Assembly (NCBI GenBank): GCA_014904985.1
Contig: MU129180.1
Coordinates: 6,633 to 69,387 of the forward strand
Direction: 5' to 3'
DNA length: 62,755 bases
Source: Hydnum rufescens UP504
Taxonomy: Eukaryota; Basidiomycota; Agaricomycetes; Cantharellales; Hydnaceae
Shown here: positions 45,613 through 58,600 of the stretch, one piece after another
Position numbering within the stretch: position 1 is the first letter of the stretch
How the letters are laid out: every line of letters starts with the position of its first letter
Translations under genes and position numbers: made by a program
The notes under the pieces: model-generated
Database searches by the model: none
Told to the model about the DNA's origin: nothing
Seen by the model: the letters and a program-made list of their open reading frames with translations, nothing else

Positions 45613-48600
45613 CAGGATAAACATTCTCGTCATGCCCGACGGAAGCATGCCCAAGCCCGGCACTGGGGAGATGAGGTGCTACCGTCTTTGATTCGACCCT
45701 ATATGAGCTTTCAATGGGGGCGAGACGCGGGGGACAAGGTGGACCCAGCACCATCACTATGCACCTGCAATGAAAAGCATTGTGTACTGAGGGTTGTGTG
45801 TGTCCACATGGAGTACCTGGAGCATGTTCAACTCATCATCTGCAAACACAATCCTGCCGCAGCCCAGCTCATATGTCGAGGATTGTTCCCCTGCGCACCT
45901 TTGTCTCCGACATTGGCTGTCAACATGGATGTCCTAGAGTTTGCATCGGAACTCTTTGTTCGCATGGGTCCCAATGAGCAGGCATGGGCGGCCACCATGA
46001 CGAAGTATCTCAAGGCTCATGGCCATGAATTCACCACTGTGGACTCACTTCGTCGGCAATTTGCTAATGCTTTGTCGCACTATCAAGTCCTTGTCTGTCT
46101 CGTCAATGCGGAGATGGCAAAAATCATAGATTCCTTTCGTGACCCCTCGCTGGTGCCCTCAGTGTCATCAACTTCCTTGACATCACTGCCCTCTGGGGCC
46201 CCAACATCCCTTGGGTCCTCAGGGCCTTCAGTGCCCTCAATTTCTTCTCTACCTTCTGCGGCCCCAACATCAGCAGGACCCCCGACGTACCCAGTGCTAG
46301 ATGAAACGACGCCAATACCTTTTCGAAACTACACTAATGCGCACAATTCTGCAGGGCATGTGCAAGATGGGCCAAGCATTTATTTGCAATCCCGGTGTCC
46401 CCTTTGTTTTGGGGGAAGTCACACCAGCGGACTAGGTGTCAGCACCAGAGCATGTATTGATGCCAACTTCCAAATCAAACGCAATTGTGACAAAGATCAG
46501 CGGAAGGGCTTCAAAGGCGAAACCAGAGCTAGAGACCCCGAGATCTTTTCGCCAAGAATGGTGGAGCTATCCCAAGTAGAGCTCGATATGATGGAAGCCC
46601 GTGTTAATGACCTCCAACCAACAACGAAAACCCGTGTCAACTCAGGGCGAAAACGAAAAGCGACTGAGATGACAGAGGATGATCGAGCTGTCCCAGGTGA
46701 AGATGATGCAGTGGAACCTGGGATGAATGTTCCGAACTCGGTTCTCGATACGTGTGGCGACTCTTTCATTGCAGCAGATGGCAATCGCATTAAAGCTTCT
46801 ACCCAGCGGTTTGATGATACCGGGCTCATGGCCTTACTGTGTCACCATGACATTGCCCTTTACATTGCCAACATGTGCACAGCTGGCGAGAAACAATTTT
46901 ATGCATTTGCCCTTGTTGTGGCTCTTTTCAAGGAGTTGCCGGAATGGTGGACTGTGGGGATATTGTATGACATTGCATGTCAAATCCATCGAAGTCTCCT
47001 AAAATGGAACTTTATGCCTGAATGGCATAGTCACATCGTCTTTCGTGTCTCAGTCTTCCATGCGTATGGCCACCAATGGACGTGCCAGCTATGGTATCAT
47101 CCTCGGAAGTCGGAGATCTGGGGCCTTTCTGATGGTGAAGGCTGTGAGAGGTTTTGGAGTGAACTCCGAAGACTTATTCCCTCTCTAAGGGTTACAGGCT
47201 ATCACCGACGACTCTTTATCATTGACCTCCAGGTGGAGCACATTGATGAACTGAAGCAGCAGGGCCTGGCGAAATGGCTGCATGATTGCACTTTATCTGC
47301 TCACAAGTGGGAAGGAGAGGCGACAGCAAGGCTTGGTGGGCAGTCTATCTCATACCTCCTGGATCAGTTCAAGTCACAATGAGCTTTCCAAAGCAAACCG
47401 ATGCCCCACCAGTCGAAAACCAAAGGAGCTTGTGCAATTGAGTACATCTTGTCCATGACACAGACTGCGCAATCCCTGCGGATCCATCTCAAGGAAACGG
47501 TGGATGAGCTGGGAGAGCTTGCAACTGATAGCAGCACTGTGGTGGTGGAGGATGAGCTACAGGCAAAGATTGAGGCTATGTGGTCAAGTATAAAGCGCAT
47601 CGAGAGTAACATCAAGAAAAAGACAGAGGAACTGCATCTCTCTGATCAGATGTCCCATGAAGAGTTGGATCGCCTTAAGACCAATAAATGGGTGAACCTA
47701 CAGCTCAATATACGCGTTGTTCGAGATCAAATTCTGATAAAACTGCGAGTGCGGAAGTTTGAACTTGCGGGATTGGATCATGCAGATACTGGCCACGAGC
47801 TTGACCACCGAATGAAGGAGCATGTTGAAAAGGCAATGAAGAGCCGGGTCTCTGGAGTACAAGGGGCTCTAAAGCGATATGAGGAGATCCGAAGGGAGAT
47901 GATGAAGCTTCGGGGGAAGGGGAGTGTTGCAGCGGATGCTTATATCCCCCCAGAGATATCCTCGTCTGTCTACAAGCTAGATGTAGATGAAGATATCTGG
48001 CAAGTACCTCATCATGAGGATCTTGCAAACTTTCCTGATGGAGAGGTACCTGCGTGGCTTAGAGATAAGGGGGTATGGGATGGGATATGAGCTGCCCAAG
48101 AGATTCTAAATTGCCGCCAGGAGCTGGAGCGTTGCAAGGCTGAATTCTCTAACTTACATACATGGTTTATGACCCAATGTTCTGCCACATGGCATGCATA
48201 TACTCTTTCTTGTGGTATGTAATCTACATTTGGCTGTCATGATAGGGGTTGACTGAATTAGCCTCATTCTGCTAGATGCAGAGGTGAAGTTCTTTGCATT
48301 ACTAGAGTTGCATCACCTGCATGATTTGGTAGAGGCTTGGCAGAGGCATTCATCAGCAATGCTTGGGAGTGATGGCCAGATTGGCTGGATGAATCTTCCT
48401 GAGCGGCCTCCTCCCCTTTGTTATGGTAGGATTCAGATACTGTGTGGGCCTGTGTCCCCTGTGGCAAACTCACTGACAGGTGAGGCTGTGGATGGGGTCT
48501 CAGATGCTGCAAGCTCGGATGATGATGAAAATGGGGAATTAGAAGATGCACCTGTGCCACAAGACATTGCATTCTTAGCTGCTCTTGATGCTCTTGAGGA

Positions 48601-48622
48601 GTTAGTTGGGGATGATGCATGA
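45487..48622 (+). pseudogene. KDZ-family transposase (KDZ-1), almost complete
   Basis: A 607-residue stretch starts near 45487-45559. It has the cysteine-cluster N-terminus (SLCTCNEKHC, CRGLFPCAPLSP), then CPLCFGG, the catalytic-region aspartate in ACIDANFQIKR, the YDIACQ motif (46967-46984), FHAYGHQWTCQLWYHPR and GLSDGEGCERFWSEL. The KDZ fold (Kyakuja, Dileera, Zisupton) is an RNase-H-type cut-and-paste transposase common in basidiomycetes. Two TGA codons, 47380-47382 (before AFQSKPMP) and 48088-48090 (in DGI-stop-AAQEIL), sit where arginine fits. A coiled-coil-like C-terminal part follows, with an intron at 48215-48275 (GTATGT to TGCTAG). The final acidic tail ends at 48622. Apart from the two stops it looks intact. 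Confidence 0.93.
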
Positions 48623-48774
48623 ATTGTTCTATTTGAATGTAATATCTTGTATTTTGTAAACTATGGTTGGTTTAACTTGGAAAAAAAATAGAGATCTGAG
48701 TTCTGTGTGTCCTACTGTGGATTTGGGACAAGTTCACACATTTGGGCCCATTGGTGCAGGCAGTTTGAATGTAT
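48623..48774. other. KDZ-1 3' flank
   Basis: It contains AATATCTTGTATTTTGTAAA, a plausible 3' end region. No gene. Confidence 0.4.
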
Positions 48775-48985
48775 CCACTTGGGTCCCATTTGGGCCCCAC
48801 TTGGGCCCCACTTGGGCCCATTTGGGCCCCATTTTGGGCCCCATTGCATTGATACTGCTCTTTAACTTTGGATTTGGATTTGGGCCCTAGTGGGGCCCCA
48901 GTATTGTAGGACCTACTTAGGTACCAATTCATGGCACAGATTTGGTACCTAACATAGGTAGTCAATGTGGTTGACCAGCCTGGGC
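48775..48985 (-). repeat. Right terminal repeat with GGTACC hairpin
   Basis: About six TTGGGCCCC units (48778-48845) are followed by AGGACCTACTTAGGTACCAA at 48909 and TTTGGTACCTAA at 48942, which can fold into a hairpin. The coding match of KDZ-2 begins at about 48986. This mirrors the structure at 29227-29400. Confidence 0.65.
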
Positions 48986-50854
48986 CAGCAATGCCAAGGC
49001 GAAGAATTGCTTTTCACCGGCAGTCCACATATTGGCCCAGAAAAGAACTATATCATGGCGACACAGCATAGCCATCATGCCGGTGTTGGAGAAGTACATG
49101 GTCGAAGCTTTGACGCGATTGCTGTCAGCTGCAATAAATGACTCCCCACAGGAGTCAGCACACGAGTTAGGAATAGGCAACCTGGGTTCACATCTGTCCT
49201 CAGCGTCTGCTATGCTCAAGTCAGACTCCACCATCTCACCAGCCTTACGCTTCAAACCAGTCCTGGTAGTAGATTGGTGGTTTTGAATACCCTCAACTTT
49301 CACCTCCCAATCCTTCAGATCAGCTTCTGAGACTCGAACAGTGCATGGACTGAATAGAGGTGGGTCTCTCATCCCCTCCTCCTTCTCGTGCCCTTTTTGA
49401 CAGTCTTTATCATGGTTCCGCTCTTGTTGGAAATTAGCGTCTATGCAGACTATGACGTGTGAACTGCAAACGAAGATTATTAGCACAATGTCATACCACA
49501 AATTGGGAATGTACTGATGTGTTTTCTTGAGGAACTGAAGGTCGTCCTCCAAAACAGAGAGGGCACCGAGAATGAAGATAGGCACTGGGGCGCTGTCATG
49601 GCTTGCCAGACTTGGATTGTGGGAGGTGTCCATCATCACTCTGGCTGTTGAGATAATTGTGCTCAAATAGTGAGGTAGATCCATTGACTAGTGGAAGTTC
49701 CGCCTTGAGGCGATGAAGTAACATTGAGGCACTGGTGGTGAGAATGAGTGTCCGGGCAACCTCAACAGATTTGGCAACCTCTGCCTCAACAACTTGCATG
49801 AGCACCTGATATTGTGTGAGTGCGTTCCCAAAGCATCGCCGAAAGGAGTCCTTCATGCCATAGAATATTAGATATGATGGATCAAGTGCTTAAAATATGA
49901 ACACCAACCTCAGTAGCAAAAACATAGCCCCGAGTATCGAGGAACTCTGTGAGAGTTGCCGCCCATGCTGTTTTGTTTGGCGATGAATTGACAAAGAGTC
50001 CAGCAGTGAACTCAAGCATATCAAGATTGATGGCAAGCTTTGGGAGGAATGGTGTGCATGGAAAGAGTCCACGTTCCACAAGTTGCTGAGGTGCTGGCGT
50101 ACATTGACACGAATAAAGCACAATTGAGTCCATATCTGCAAGAATGTGTAAGGACACGATCTCAGTGAGACAGCAAACAACTTACATTTAAAATGCACAC
50201 ATGTAACCTCTAGCCAGACGCGTGTTCCACATGTACACGGCACTATTTCAGTCGGAGTCTGGACCGCATTGCGCCCAGAGTTGGTTGCCACACGTAAGGC
50301 CAAGTATGGATGAAGTAAACTCGGAAGCACAATCGTATTCCATTTATGAGCAGCGGTGTATCGGTGACAGGAGTGGTGAGATTGCTTGTCTTTGACAAGA
50401 TGCCAATTGTTGCGCTGGTGAAGGACTGGATGATTCTCTTGTGGCATACGGTAGTCCAGGGCATTAAGCCCATAGTCGAAGTCAAAGAAATCGTCCGAGG
50501 CAGGGTGAACCGGGTCATTGCTGCCAGTGTCGATAGATGCTAAGGACGGTTGTTGACGCTGATGACCTGGCAACCCAGCCTGCTGATACAGCGATTGACT
50601 GTCTGTTCCCTTCCCAAGAAAGATGACGCTGTTGTGCTTTCTCCGGTCTAGACTTCAGATTGATGGTAGCTCGGTCTCAAGGATAATTCGGTACGGATCA
50701 TTGGGGTAGTGAGTGGATCAGAAGGGGCATGTGTGTTATGCTTCAGTCGTTTCGATGATGACAGCAGATTAGATGAACCAGTCTCAGGAATGGCTTTAGA
50801 TTTCCTCTTGTCATGCTTAACCAATTCTTTTGCTTTCTGGCCAAGGAACGACAT
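48986..50854 (-). pseudogene. Second KDZ transposase (KDZ-2), C-terminally truncated
   Basis: Minus strand. It starts MSFLGQKAKELVKHDKRKSK at 50854; a TAG and a frameshift follow near 50650. The cysteine cluster reads PCTCGTRVWLEVTCVHFK, an intron (GTAAGTTGT to TTCTTGCAG, about 50190-50132) follows, then LYSCQCTPAPQQL and RGLFPCTPFLPK. Later parts carry CIDANFQQERNHDKD and WTAGEKQFFALALLA, aligned with KDZ-1. It ends there, before YDIACQ and the other catalytic blocks, at the right terminal repeat. KDZ-2 is clearly related to KDZ-1 but well diverged, so it is not a recent duplicate. Confidence 0.88.
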
Positions 50855-51066
50855 CTGCCTGCAGAACTACATGGCATCAGATGAATCTTAAGGGACGGTA
50901 ATGTTGTGTAATACACACGACAAGAGCACCTAGACAATCTCTCTCCCTCAATAGAACATGGACACCATAGGTATGGGGTGTGTGATTGGCAACAAGATAG
51001 AGACATAGTAGCCAAAGAAAATATTGGTATTTTCCGAAGACTAGGTACATCGAAAATGAGTGTGTG

Positions 51067-51790
51067 CTAATATTCCAGCGAGAGTGTATCAACCTTGCTC
51101 TTAAGAGCAGAGTACTTGCCGAGAGCTTCGCCGAACTTCCAGAGAGCTTCAGTAAGTTCGTATTTAAGTTCAACACACTCGTCCTCAAGCCTCTCCTTGT
51201 CCAACTCCAACTGCTCAACTTGGGCAGTCAAACCAGCCACAGTGGGAGCCCTTGGACTCCTAGGGGTTCTTGGGGTCCTTGGCCTGGAGAAGTTCAAGTT
51301 AGAAGCAATCAAATCACACAAATTGCACTGCACTCACATGCCTAGATGTTGGCATCAATGGTGCAGATGCCACAGGTGCTGATGATGATAGGGGTTCCCC
51401 CTGCACCCAGACTAGAGAAAAAATATGTATAGAAAAGAGAAATACTAGTGGAAGATTGAACTCACCAAAATACTTGCAAGAAGGGCATGGACTGCCCCGA
51501 TTCATGCAGGTATAGTATTCCTCATTAGGGTTTTCAACTGAGTTTGAGACCTGGAGCTTGGCTGGGTGTGTCAGCAAACGCAAGCCCGCAACCAACCACA
51601 ATTTGATGTACCAGGAAATAAACAGTGGCACAGGTGTGTGTTTGTTGTGTTTGACATGATGGACGAATTTAATTCCAGCATACGTGAACAAATTTGGTTC
51701 TGCCACGCGGACTCAATGCTGTGGAAGATAAAAACATCCAGTATCAGAAAATGCGAAATTACACAACTTCCAGCCATTGGACGATCACAT
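51067..51790 (-). CDS. Small gene: GRF-like zinc finger plus coiled coil
   Basis: One exon gives SNSVENPNEEYYTCMNRGSP followed by CPSCKYF, resembling the C-terminal half of a GRF-type zinc finger (Cys pair before an aromatic residue). An intron (GTGAGTTCAA to TTTCTCTAG, about 51469-51414) follows. The last exon holds SRPRTPRTPRSPRAP and then a heptad-rich helix, VEQLELDKERLEDECVELKY. Together these suggest a small nucleic-acid-binding, dimerising protein. The N-terminal half of the finger is not found with certainty, so the assignment is tentative. Confidence 0.4.
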
Positions 51791-51840
51791 GACCGATTAT
51801 GAGATTAATTATGGCTACACACAGAAACCAAATTCGTTTT

Positions 51841-52320
51841 ATAACTCCGTCAGTTTTGATCGGAGAGGTATGCCCATATAACGCTTAGAAAGCTACGATT
51901 CACACCTTTTGAATGGTACCAAACACAAGTTGAACGGATCAAAACTGCACTCTCCAGGCCAATTTTATTATTAAAATCCAGGATTTCCAGTAAAAAACGA
52001 ATACCTCCGTCAGTTTGCATTCAATCCTCTCGGAACAACCGTGTCTAGAAAGATATGAAAAATCCGCATCCAACGGTACTAAGCACGTGAAGAACAAATC
52101 AAAATTGAACTCTACAGAATGATATTACTATCAGAATCAACACCCATCAGTAAAAAACGAATTTCTCTATCAGTTCGCATCCGATCTGATCGGAACCACC
52201 GCGCCCAGAAAGCTGTTAAAAATCCGCATCGAATGGTACCAAGAACGCCTATTACGGATGCAAACTGCTGTCTCTGCATTGAATCCCACACCATGCACTT
52301 GTTCCTTTTATTAACCAGTA
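51841..52320. repeat. 160-bp tandem repeat, three units
   Basis: Units start at 51841, 52001 and 52161. Each has CTCCGTCAGTTT (or CTCTATCAGTTC), CTCGGAAC-like and AGAAAG blocks, AAAATCCGCATC and GGTACCAA. Identity is about 65-75 per cent by eye. Units contain stops in all frames. Confidence 0.8.
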
Positions 52321-52369
52321 ACAAAAACACCTTAACCACTGGACTATGCTCAGATTAATCTCCAGAACC

Positions 52370-53280
52370 AGAGATGTCCCTTAATTTCGCTTCCCATGAG
52401 CTCCAAAACACATCACAAGACTAGTGACATCATGCTCCAACTACTCCACAAGCTCAGCAAATTAGTGACATCATTCCCTTTATGAATCCTTTAGTTCTCT
52501 TTATGAATGACATCATTTCTTTATTACTCTTTTGTTCTACTCCACTATGACTCCCCCATGACATCACTATGATCTCATAGCTTTATTACTCTTTTGTTCT
52601 ACCCCATGCACAGCCACCTTCAGATAGGTATATAAGCTAGCAGATTTTCTTGTTCCCCCCCATCTCCTCACTCTGGAAATCAACCACTGTCAACTACTGT
52701 CTACCATTCTGCTTAATATCTAAAGAACTATCTATCTAAAGCCATCTGGAGCTAAGTCATCTTCAAGGTTGTTGAGACCAAGCTACTGGAAGCCATCTAT
52801 GCGAAATACTGAAGCCAAGGATAGTTGCAGAACCTAAGGTTAGAGTTGCTGGACATCCAAGGAAAAAGTAAGCATAACGAAATACGAGTCAGGAAAGAAG
52901 ATTGAAGCATACTAACCAAACTAACCAAGCACTGACCATTCTGCAGCCCACAGATATCCGCATTTTGACTAGGAGGATGTAAACAAGAACACACAAATAT
53001 CAGTAAACGAACAATCACAACACGAACACGTATAAGCCTTTCCACAAGCATCCCTCACATATAAGCCTTCCTATAAGCATTCCATATGACGTATAAGCCT
53101 TCCTATAAGCATCTACGATATATCATTGACTATTGCTAGTCCATATCACATTCCATTTCCCAATAAACACATACATATCTTGCAGAGAGTGATCAACCAT
53201 TGAAGCAAACCAACCCATTTGAATAAACAGAAACACAGTCTCCCCTCTACACACTGGCTGAACCAGATTTTGATTTGACA
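52370..53280 (+). repeat. Possible solo LTR
   Basis: It contains a TATA-like GTATATAAGC at 52628, repeated TTTATTACTCTTTTGTTCTA blocks at 52520 and 52582, several CCTATAAGCAT units at 53040-53115, and ends TTTGACA. TGTCCC at 52374 could be the start. No target duplication or second copy was found, so this is weak. Confidence 0.25.
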
Positions 53281-54351
53281 GTCATCGGAGCTCCCAACCC
53301 TTCTTCTATAACGCCATGTGAATTATCACCATAATAGCTCTTGATACTATGTTCCTAAGGTTTCCATGGCTGTTCTATTTGCTTCAGACCCCCATATAAT
53401 CCTATGACCTTACAAAATAATGACCACCTCAATTTTAAGACAAGTACCATCATAAATTTAGAAGAAGAGAATTCAAGCAACAAAATGGTGGCATGATACA
53501 TGACTTTCATCTTAGTCAATAGGGCTGTGAATCTCTTAATAGTTTTCATTACTCCAATTCAATCTCTGGATATGAGAAAACCCTTGAAATTGTGGCCCAA
53601 AAGGAGCGCAACAGGCACAGATACAATAAATGAATATATTATTATCTGCATAACAATTTCTTGGGCTAGATAAGATATATCAGTGCTACATAGTAAATTT
53701 TACTCTTAGTATATAAGAACATATTTTGAAAATACCAGAAATTCATGCTCAATAATGATGATGGTAGCCCCCATATAGTAAAATACATTACTGGCTCATT
53801 CAATTTAAGATTGGTATGCACCAATCAGCTTGAATTTCCATCTACAATAAACCCTCATTATCTTGATTTTTTAGATTTCCCAGACATATGATTGATGCAT
53901 ATTGAGAACTGGTGTAATGCCCTGAAGTCACAAGCATTACATGCCAAATTCCATATATTGACCTATTTCGACTGTAAGCTCAGTCAAGGATTGGCAACTT
54001 TTTCTGACTGCTGGAAACACAGTCCAAGCCTTACTGGAGTTCATATTGGGAGTTTCTAATAAGTCTGTTTGCTTATTTACGAACCCATGGTTCCATACCT
54101 GTGACCCAGTCCCTCTCATGCAATACGGGGTTGGCTGAGACCAAGCTGGAGACGTACGAAACCAGGCCCTGGCCTTGTACTCTCACTTTATTCTATTTCT
54201 TGCTTATTTTCTTTTCCCTTCCCTCTATCTGATCACATCTCATTTTTTTTCATTTCTCATTGAGTGTCTTCGTTTGGTGCCCAATGAGGTTGTGATTACC
54301 TAAGCCGAAAATAGCTGATCTGGTGGACCAAATCTGACCTCACCTCATGCT
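53281..54351. other. AT-rich stretch without recognised genes
   Basis: Only short frames; no repeat or RNA structure stands out. Confidence 0.4.
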
Positions 54352-55460
54352 GTGCTCATATTCTTCTTTTGTCTCTGTACTGGTGCACCCATAACGCTCT
54401 TGACCCTGGTCCCGGAAATACCCTTATTTCAATGCCAAGTCTCACTTGCACATACCCACAAACCCCTAGTGAGGAGTCATGGTTCGTTCAATTCAAGTGA
54501 TACTACTCATTCAGTGCTACTCACAGCAATGCTATTTTACAGCTTGGCACCAACGCTGGACCCAGCTCCCAATGTCATCCAGAATGTACATCCACTCATT
54601 CTTCCTCCAGTACTCCACCCTCAACGCACCTCTCTTTGCGACCCTGGCACCCCTGCGCCATCAGAGTCAGCCGTGGATGCCAGCAATAATACGATACCAC
54701 TCCTTTTCACTGACACTCCATATCCGATGGCTTGGATCCCTGTACATGAGTGGTATACCCTTGTCGTCGGCCCTCTGCCCAAGGGTGCTGAGCGGGAACA
54801 TTGGCTCAAAGAATTCACCCCTTACAGTTGCCTTGGTGTACAACAAACCCAGCAGAAGAAACACTGTGGCTTTCGAACATGGTCAATGTGTCTTGCCTTC
54901 AAATCTTGATGACACCTGGGTATGGTTTACAACACCCTAATGTCTCAGGCTGAAATTCGAGGCTTGAGCCAGTTCCAAATCAAGGATGTTTTCACAGAAA
55001 TGGTGTCATACATCTGGTTATTCAAGCCTTGATATATTGAACATGCAATCGTATCATCGGCTCATCATCCTCCAAATGGACTGCCCTTCATCATTCAGCC
55101 ATCACAATGCCATATCCGACATCCCTCCTTATCTCCGCCGTTTGGAGATGGTGATGCACGGCATCTGGAGCCCTCTCAGTCTCAAGTGAAGGAATTTTCA
55201 GTATACATGTGGCCGACTAACGGACCATACGACAAGCTCATTCAGCTCATTGCGAAGTGGGTAATAGAAGATGGGGTTCTTGTGTCAATGTGGAATGGTC
55301 ATCTACATGTCGAGCCGATGAAACCTTTGGCTACCAAAATGACTGCTGGCACATAGTACTCAAACTTGATTTGGATGTGCCTCGTTATTTACGTGGATAG
55401 TCATTATGTAATACTGGAGTTCTCCAGAATCCGTCTCTGCTCTTGCTCACCTTCCTTTCC
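54352..55460 (+). pseudogene. Unrecognised gene fragment
   Basis: The longest open stretch (54352-54909, 185 residues) has a hydrophobic start and then PYPMAWIPVHEWYTLVVGPL. The following sequence is open only in short pieces. It lies upstream of gene C in the same orientation and might be its 5' part. I recognise no domain. Confidence 0.25.
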
Positions 55461-55682
55461 CTGTGAAGTGGCCCCAGAGTGACAAAAGGTGTCATTGGCG
55501 AGTTCTTGCTCGCTGCATACCTTGTACTCTGCATGGCACACACAAAGGCACCAGCCAAAAAAAAAACACCCCCAGTTGCCGAACCTGCTCTGGCCTCAAA
55601 TTCATCTCATGTGAGGCCTGGATGAAAGGGCCCAAAGCGCAAGAAAGCTGTTGTCTCACTGGACAGCAAGGAAGGCCCCCAG

Positions 55683-58600
55683 ATGGCTGACGAGCCTGGC
55701 GTCCACACTAGCAAACACCAATGGAAGCCAATGGAGAAGGCCATGGCATCTGTGGTGACTACAACTGTCGGTGTTGAATCAAAAAGCTTGACCAAGTCCC
55801 ACCTGGCCTCTCATCATCTCTCCATACTTGAGACGAATCCTCTTCCTTCTCACGCTACCCCTACCAGTCCTCTTTCGACCTCACTTTCCATGCTGAACAA
55901 GAATACCAAACCGAGTCTTGCAGTGCCTTCGGCCACAATCAGGATGAACAGAGATGAGGATGGCGGCAACAGTGAAGAAGGAGATGATGAAGAGGGAGAT
56001 GATGAAGAGGGGGGTGGTGACAGTGATGATGAAGATGGAGGTGGCTCCCCTGATTCTGTGCCACTCCACATGATTCTGCCTTCAATTTCTTCTCCCCAGC
56101 AGCCCCAGAAGGGTAAACCAGGTTATTCCAGTGCAGATGTGAGTGATCGTCTGGTTATTCTCTTCAGATTTGTGCTGATGTTCTTGCAATTGAAAGACAC
56201 GTTCACTGGACAATGCACCACCTCAAACCAAAAGGAATCGCATCAACTCTCATTCTCTCGATAGCGACGAATCTCCAGTCCCTGATATATCAGCTCAAAG
56301 TCCCCAATTCGGCACTCTGTCACTGCTGAAATCCGCTGCAGCCCGCAATAATTCCACACCTTACCCATCATCTTACCCTCTCACTCTATCCGATGAAGAT
56401 AGCAAGGAAATGATCCTCAGCATTCCCGACACATTGGGCTCCGACACATTGGGCTCAAGTGGCAGATTGAGGCGAAATCGGTTGCCCTTGTCCAGGGCCT
56501 CCATTCGCGATGTTGAAGGGCTGCTGTCCAGTGCTAATTCAAAAAAATGTGGGCCCATCTTGAACACTACCACTCATGTTGTCAACATGGCACTTCACGA
56601 TGATGACCATTATCGTGATCCTGATTTCTGGCCCAACAATCCTTCCATTTGGTCTTCCCTTCCCTTCCTGGATGGACCAGTCCCTGAAGCTGTCATACTG
56701 AAGGCTCAGTGGCTCAGGGACCAGTTTCTTGAGGATCTCGGTGTGCTAGCGGATGAGAGCCAGTATCCCCGGCTAAAACTTCTTAAGGCCACTGAGCTCA
56801 GGCTCATTAATCATGCCAAGGTAGACAAGGAGAAGGGTCAACATGAAAAGAATGCTTTCAATGGCTGGTCGCAGTTGTACATGAAAGAGGCTCCAAATCC
56901 TCCTTGGGGTGAAGTTGGGCATTGTAAGTTCTTATTGGTTTATGAACTCATTTCACTGTCCTAATATGCATTTACAAGGTGAACAGGGCGATTACATGAA
57001 GGAGGTCGTCACACCTGCCTGGTATGCATTCAAGACCAAGCACGAAACAATTGGTGACCTGGATGAGCAGTTGTGCCGCCTGCGAGCCGAGATGGTCATG
57101 GTTGAGATTGATGACCTCAAGCAAGCATCGGAAGGAGCAGGGTTAAGTTGTTTGATGGCTGCGGAACAGGATGGAATGGTTGCACGAGTGAGTAGATTGA
57201 TAGAATGAGTGTTACTTGTACTGATCTTCTATTCAGGCACAAACCTTGATGATGGCTGGTGCACACACCATCATCCTCATGGTAAGTGGGCAAGTGCATG
57301 ATGATAAATCTGCAGCACAAAATGGTGTTTTCTATGGATCCAATGCAGCATGACAGTTTTGGACCAGCATCAACAACCCTCTTGGTAATATCATCTGGCA
57401 GTTTTATATCTTTGTCAATAGTGATGCCATTAGGCTTCAACAAGTTGAGCTAAATCCTGAAGTTGCCCAGGCAAGCAAATGGCATGCTGAGCTTGCCGAT
57501 ATCTCAAAGGCCAAGGCAGCAAGCGGCAAGCACTTAAGAGCATTATTTAGTATGTTTTTATATTCAAGCTCTACAGTACAAGTTCTAATATTATAGTTTG
57601 CATAGAGCTGTTTGTGAGTCTTGAGGAATGGTTTCCTTGGCAAAGTCTTCCCAACCTTCTCTATGGGCACCAGCTTGAAATTATAAATTGGGGAGTCATG
57701 CCAGGTTTTGCAAATCTGGATCGCAATGCCTCGAATTCAGTCGTCAGCTGGCATCTGCTCTGTTCCGAATTCCACAAGGCTCCTTCAAATATTGTCATTG
57801 GTGTTCATCGGTGGAGCATGGGTGCGTATGACAGTTCTCTAGTGCTTCAAACATAATCCAACACCACTTTGTGAAACAGGTGATGCAAAGATGTCTCTTG
57901 AGGCCCAGGCTGCTGTCGCAATTATGACTGATCGTAACAGGGGGATCCTGATGCGGGTCAGTTCATTGCAGTGATACCTGGAGGATGCCGAGGATATGCG
58001 AGACCCTGCAGTTGCTGTCACAAGGAGGGGTAAACGCCCAATTCCTGGCAAGCCTGAGGGTAGGGGCAAGAAGCATGGTAGGGTGGCATGGGCAGCCGCC
58101 ACTACCATACCAGCCCATAGTGCTGTGTCCGTTGACTCTCCCGTCATCACTGATGACACAGAACCCAATGCCACAGCTGCTTCTAATGTTAATGTTCCTG
58201 AGTCTCTCCTCACAACTGGCGGCATCGAAGCCAGTCCTGCACCTGTCGAGTCGCCCCTTGTGACTCACACTGATGCCCCTGCCTCGAGTCACATGTCAAT
58301 TCCTCTGGACGTTAATGGCAACATCAGTGCCCCCTCAGGATCTGCCTTCAATCCCTTCGTTACTGCTGAAAGCAGTATTGGCACATCTTTCACACGATCA
58401 ACTGGCCATGGTGGTGGACTCGATCTTTTTGGGCCAGGTGCCTTGCAAGTGCATGCTGGCGGCGGAACCCAATCCTTCAATGGTATTCAATTCAGTCCCT
58501 TCGCTCCCATGAACAACTTCCCTCCTACTTATCAACCCCAAAACCCGTCGTCATCAAGATCTGTGTCTGCTCTGCAGCTCTGTCAGCCGTATGGCTATGG

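Larger units (their letters stand above)
29227..48985 (+). mobile_element. Candidate large KDZ transposon with cargo genes
   Basis: Inference. Similar sequences lie at both ends: each has a TAGGTACCAAA / TTTGGTACCTA hairpin with AGGACCT next to it and a GGGGCCC-rich tract on the inner side. The left end is at 29227-29400 and the right end at 48775-48985, in inverted arrangement. The KDZ transposase gene lies next to the right end and points outward. Between the ends are genes A, B, a zinc-cluster regulator and an AT-hook gene. The block looks CpG-richer than the flanking relics. Against it: the two flanks are different broken transposons, no target duplication was found, and a gap lies inside. 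Confidence 0.35.

Noticed and set aside
55940..56050. Acidic block as a separate gene
   Set aside because: It lies inside the larger frame of gene C and is a simple GA-rich repeat.
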